35,344 nucleotides of DNA, from the NCBI GenBank assembly GCA_035518875.1, contig DATIXD010000264.1, forward strand, positions 1 to 35,344, in the 5' to 3' direction. This document shows positions 33,617 to 35,344 of this stretch, in pieces. The stretch is from DATIXD01 sp035518875 (lineage in GTDB: Bacteria; Pseudomonadota; Gammaproteobacteria; Methylococcales; Methylococcaceae). Both the position numbers and the translations under genes were made by a program. Every line of letters starts with the position of its first letter. Position 1 is the first letter of the stretch. The notes beneath the pieces are model-generated. The model saw only the letters and a program-made list of their open reading frames with translations, did no database searches and was not told where the DNA came from.

Positions 33617-34138
33617 TCAAGCCGCCTGTTCGATACACTCGTCGGCCCGCTTCACGAACTCGTGAAGATCGCCTTTCTTCAGGGTGGCGCGGGGAATGAT
33701 CAGGGCCGCATCGGCGGAAACGAAAACGAACGCGTATTTCTTGGTGCTCTCGATCCGGAGGACTTCTGCCCAAGGCATCCTGGATTCACCACTCGGGGTG
33801 ATCTCGACCAACTCGTCTTGCTCGACTCGCAGCGCGCAACGCCCCAGAACACAGGCCTTCTCTTCCTCGGAGTACATTTTCCTGAGCTGCTGACGCCAGT
33901 TCCACTTGAGGTACGAGGGGACTCCGAACCCCCAGCCTAGTGCGATCAGCGCGACATACACTGCTGACTGAAGGTCCTTGAAGTAAAAAAACAAGATCAT
34001 CGCGATCACGGCGATAATTCCGGGCAATGTGGCTTGATGCCGGCGCATGCTTTTTTGCAGCTTCTGCGAATTTTGCAATTGATGTTCGTTGAACGCGATC
34101 AAATCCTGTTCGCGCACTTCGTATTCGATTTCTGTCAT
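33617..34138 (-). CDS. YcxB-like membrane protein
   Basis: The ATG at 34138 (MTEIEYEVREQDLIAFNEHQ) gives 173 residues; the longer frame from 34210 adds a stretch with no family resemblance. It has an N-terminal charged helix, two adjacent membrane segments (LPGIIAVIAMILFFYF and AVYVALIALGWGFGVPSYL, about 43-80), and a C-terminal soluble domain of YcxB type (LRVEQDELVEITPSGESRMPWAEVLRIESTKKY...ALIIPRATL). These proteins are of unknown function. It is the first gene of the minus-strand run leading into yheS (70 bp gap) and is divergent from bfr. Confidence 0.85.
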   Translation of the reverse strand: MTEIEYEVREQDLIAFNEHQLQNSQKLQKSMRRHQATLPGIIAVIAMILFFYFKDLQSAVYVALIALGWGFGVPSYLKWNWRQQLRKMYSEEEKACVLGRCALRVEQDELVEITPSGESRMPWAEVLRIESTKKYAFVFVSADAALIIPRATLKKGDLHEFVKRADECIEQAA

Positions 34139-34324
34139 GGCGATTCCAGTGGGAAATTGGGCGAGTCTGCCCCTGATCAGCCCGCATTGAAGGGACGGCC
34201 AAATGGCCACCGGAGAGGAGACCGACCGGCTTTCAAAAAGGTGACTAGTATACGCAATTCTGTTTCAATTTACCCAGGCCAAAGGCCCGTCGCCTGCCCC
34301 ATCATTCCTCTCCAGGAGATCATT

Positions 34325-34792
34325 ATGAAAGGCCACCCGCAGGTCATCGATCATTTGAACGCCTTGCTCGCCGGCGAACTGACCGCCATCGATCAGTACT
34401 TCATCCATTCCCGGATGTATCACGACTGGGGCATGGACAAACTGCACGTACAAGTCAGCCATGAAATGCAGGAAGAGCAGATGCATGCGGATATGCTGAT
34501 CAATCGGATTCTGTTTCTGGAAGGAACCCCCGATCTGAGCAAACGTGAGGCGCTCGCCGTAGGCCGGGACGTGCCCGAAATGCTGAGGAATGACCTCGCC
34601 GTCGAACACAGGGTCATCGGCCATTTGAAAGAAGTCATCGCTTTTTGCGAAACGGTCCAAGACTTCCAAACCCGCGAGATCCTGTTAAAACTGCTAAAAG
34701 ACACAGAAGAAGATCATGCCTGGTGGCTGGAAACGCAATTAGGGCTCATCGACCATATCGGCCTGGCGAATTATCTCCAGTCGCAAATGTAG
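34325..34792 (+). CDS. bfr: Bacterioferritin subunit lacking the Met52 heme ligand
   Basis: Iron-storage protein whose 24-mer shell oxidises Fe(II) and stores the mineral. The start at 34325 has an AGGAG ribosome binding site, giving 155 residues. The ferroxidase ligands are in place: Glu18, Glu51, His54, Glu94, and Glu128/His131 (E. coli Glu127/His130, after a one-residue insertion). At position 52, where heme-binding bacterioferritins have Met, this protein has Gln (HEMQEEQMHAD), with Met at 53 and 48. Many Bfr systems pair a Met52 subunit with one lacking it, so this may be the heme-poor partner, or the Met53 may act. bfd is directly downstream. Confidence 0.94.
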   Translation: MKGHPQVIDHLNALLAGELTAIDQYFIHSRMYHDWGMDKLHVQVSHEMQEEQMHADMLINRILFLEGTPDLSKREALAVGRDVPEMLRNDLAVEHRVIGHLKEVIAFCETVQDFQTREILLKLLKDTEEDHAWWLETQLGLIDHIGLANYLQSQM

Positions 34793-34862
34793 GGCAAACC
34801 GCCAGATTGGATGTGCGTTGCTCGATCGAAAACATGCAGTAATCGATTGAAACAGCTGCTCA

Positions 34863-34891
34863 TTGAAAACTATTCTCAGTTGTACTAGTAT
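34863..34891 (+). promoter_or_regulatory. Sigma70-type promoter of bfd
   Basis: TTGAAA (34863-34868; 5 of 6) and TAGTAT (34886-34891; 4 of 6) with a 17-bp spacer. Transcription would start about 34898, giving a leader of about 23 nt. The Fur-like site covers most of the -35 and spacer. Confidence 0.5.
34864..34878. promoter_or_regulatory. Fur-box-like site upstream of bfd
   Basis: TGAAAACTATTCTCA matches the 15-bp Fur inverted repeat TGATAATnATTATCA at 11 of 14 defined positions. It lies 42 bp before the bfd start, overlapping the -35/spacer of the bfd promoter, which is the usual place for Fur repression. Confidence 0.55.
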
Positions 34892-34920
34892 TGAATTGGG
34901 TTCATGACCAATTCACTGTA

Positions 34921-35127
34921 ATGTACATCTGTATCTGCAAGAAAATCACCGACCACCAGATCCGCAAAGCGGTCCTGGAGCACAGCGTCAATAACCTTCG
35001 CGAACTCCGCTCATGCCTGGGCGCCTGTGATCAATGCGGAAAATGCGCCGCCGATGCCAAGAACATCCTAAAGGAATCCGCGAAAGAGAGAATGGTGTTG
35101 GACAATCACTCGCTGCGGGCAAGCTGA
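34921..35127 (+). CDS. bfd: Bacterioferritin-associated ferredoxin Bfd
   Basis: Small [2Fe-2S] protein that donates electrons to bacterioferritin to release stored iron. The start at 34921 gives 68 residues beginning MYICICKKITDHQIRKAVLE, the family N-terminus; a frame starting at 34891 would begin inside the promoter. Cluster ligands: Cys4, Cys6 in CIC and Cys39, Cys42 in CDQCGKC, the family pattern, with one more residue than the usual 38/41. It lies 128 bp downstream of bfr, with its own Fur-like promoter, so it can be induced under iron limitation while bfr is expressed separately. No clear ribosome binding site is seen. Confidence 0.93.
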   Translation: MYICICKKITDHQIRKAVLEHSVNNLRELRSCLGACDQCGKCAADAKNILKESAKERMVLDNHSLRAS

Positions 35128-35163
35128 AATCAGCGCTATACAACCCTGCCGGGCGCACCAATG

Positions 35164-35184
35164 AAAAATGCGCCCGAAGGCGCA
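35164..35184 (-). terminator. Rho-independent terminator of the right-edge outer-membrane protein gene
   Basis: On the minus strand: stem TGCGCC / GGCGCA closed by a TTCG tetraloop and followed by TTTTT, a classic intrinsic terminator. It lies about 80 bp after the partial gene's stop at 35264. It could also end bfd transcription from the other side, but the plus-strand tail is weaker. Confidence 0.8.
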
Positions 35185-35263
35185 CTTTCAATAGTTTGGC
35201 CAGACTGGAAGTGTCTTGGCCGAAATCAAGAATGGACTTCCCTGTCCCCGGTCACTCCCCTTA

Positions 35264-35344
35264 TCAGAAGCTGATCACCACATCGGTTGAGAAGACGAAC
35301 TGATCCTGCTTGTTGTTACCGAACGGTCGATAGGCGCCTCCCAG
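35264..35344 (-). CDS. C-terminal end of an outer-membrane beta-barrel protein (partial)
   Basis: Only the last 26 codons and the stop are in the window; the frame is open to the window edge. The end, FVFSTDVVISF, alternates polar and hydrophobic residues and finishes with Phe, the C-terminal signature recognised by the BAM outer-membrane assembly machinery. The preceding YRPFGNNKQDQ looks like a surface loop. A strong terminator follows at 35164-35184. The particular porin or receptor family cannot be told from this fragment. Confidence 0.6.
   Translation of the reverse strand: MGGAYRPFGNNKQDQFVFSTDVVISF

Overview
The window reads as a chromosomal stretch of a GC-rich, aerobic gammaproteobacterium. 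ZipA (essentially restricted to Gammaproteobacteria), the smc-zipA-ligA order, a class of Ubi ring hydroxylase, NADPH-type glutamate synthase, GspA/GspB and Bfr/Bfd all fit. The sulfide dehydrogenase pair FccAB points to a lineage with sulfide-oxidising ability, such as Methylococcales or Chromatiales. No methane- or photosynthesis-specific gene lies in the window, so the order is not settled. I see no phage, plasmid, transposase, CRISPR, tRNA or rRNA gene.

Layout. 1-6209 (minus): smc, zipA and the first 650 codons of ligA, a tightly packed chromosome-segregation/division/replication operon cut by the left window edge. 6405-6794 (plus): queF, alone. 6922-10195: a divergent pair, a membrane VTT (TVP38/TMEM64) domain fused to a disulfide-type flavoprotein oxidoreductase, and the arsenosugar radical-SAM enzyme arsS. 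10248-13020 (minus): gspA-gspB, with two tandem CRP-like palindromes just upstream. 13275-13661: a small unknown gene. 13833-15455: dihydroxyacetone kinase subunits dhaK and dhaL, which face each other and overlap at their 3' ends instead of forming an operon. 15932-17524: fccA-fccB. 17559-21751 (minus): DUF4202 protein, acyl-CoA ligase, glycine-zipper lipoprotein and a Ubi-family hydroxylase. 22288-28518 (plus): gltB and gltD, with a repeat element between them, followed by trkH. 30031-34138 (minus): PEBP-like protein, universal stress protein, small membrane protein, YheS-type ABC-F ATPase and a YcxB-like membrane protein. 34325-35127 (plus): bfr and bfd, an iron storage and release pair with a Fur-box-like site in front of bfd. 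The right edge carries the C-terminus of an outer-membrane protein on the minus strand.

Most of this is core housekeeping. The parts worth a second look are the VTT-oxidoreductase/arsS pair, the convergent dhaK/dhaL arrangement with no dhaM, the tandem CRP-like sites at gspA, the repeat inside gltBD, and a bacterioferritin that has Gln where the heme-ligand Met52 should be, next to a bfd with a recognisable Fur-type promoter. I found nothing that I would call an entirely new system. These are unusual arrangements of known families.
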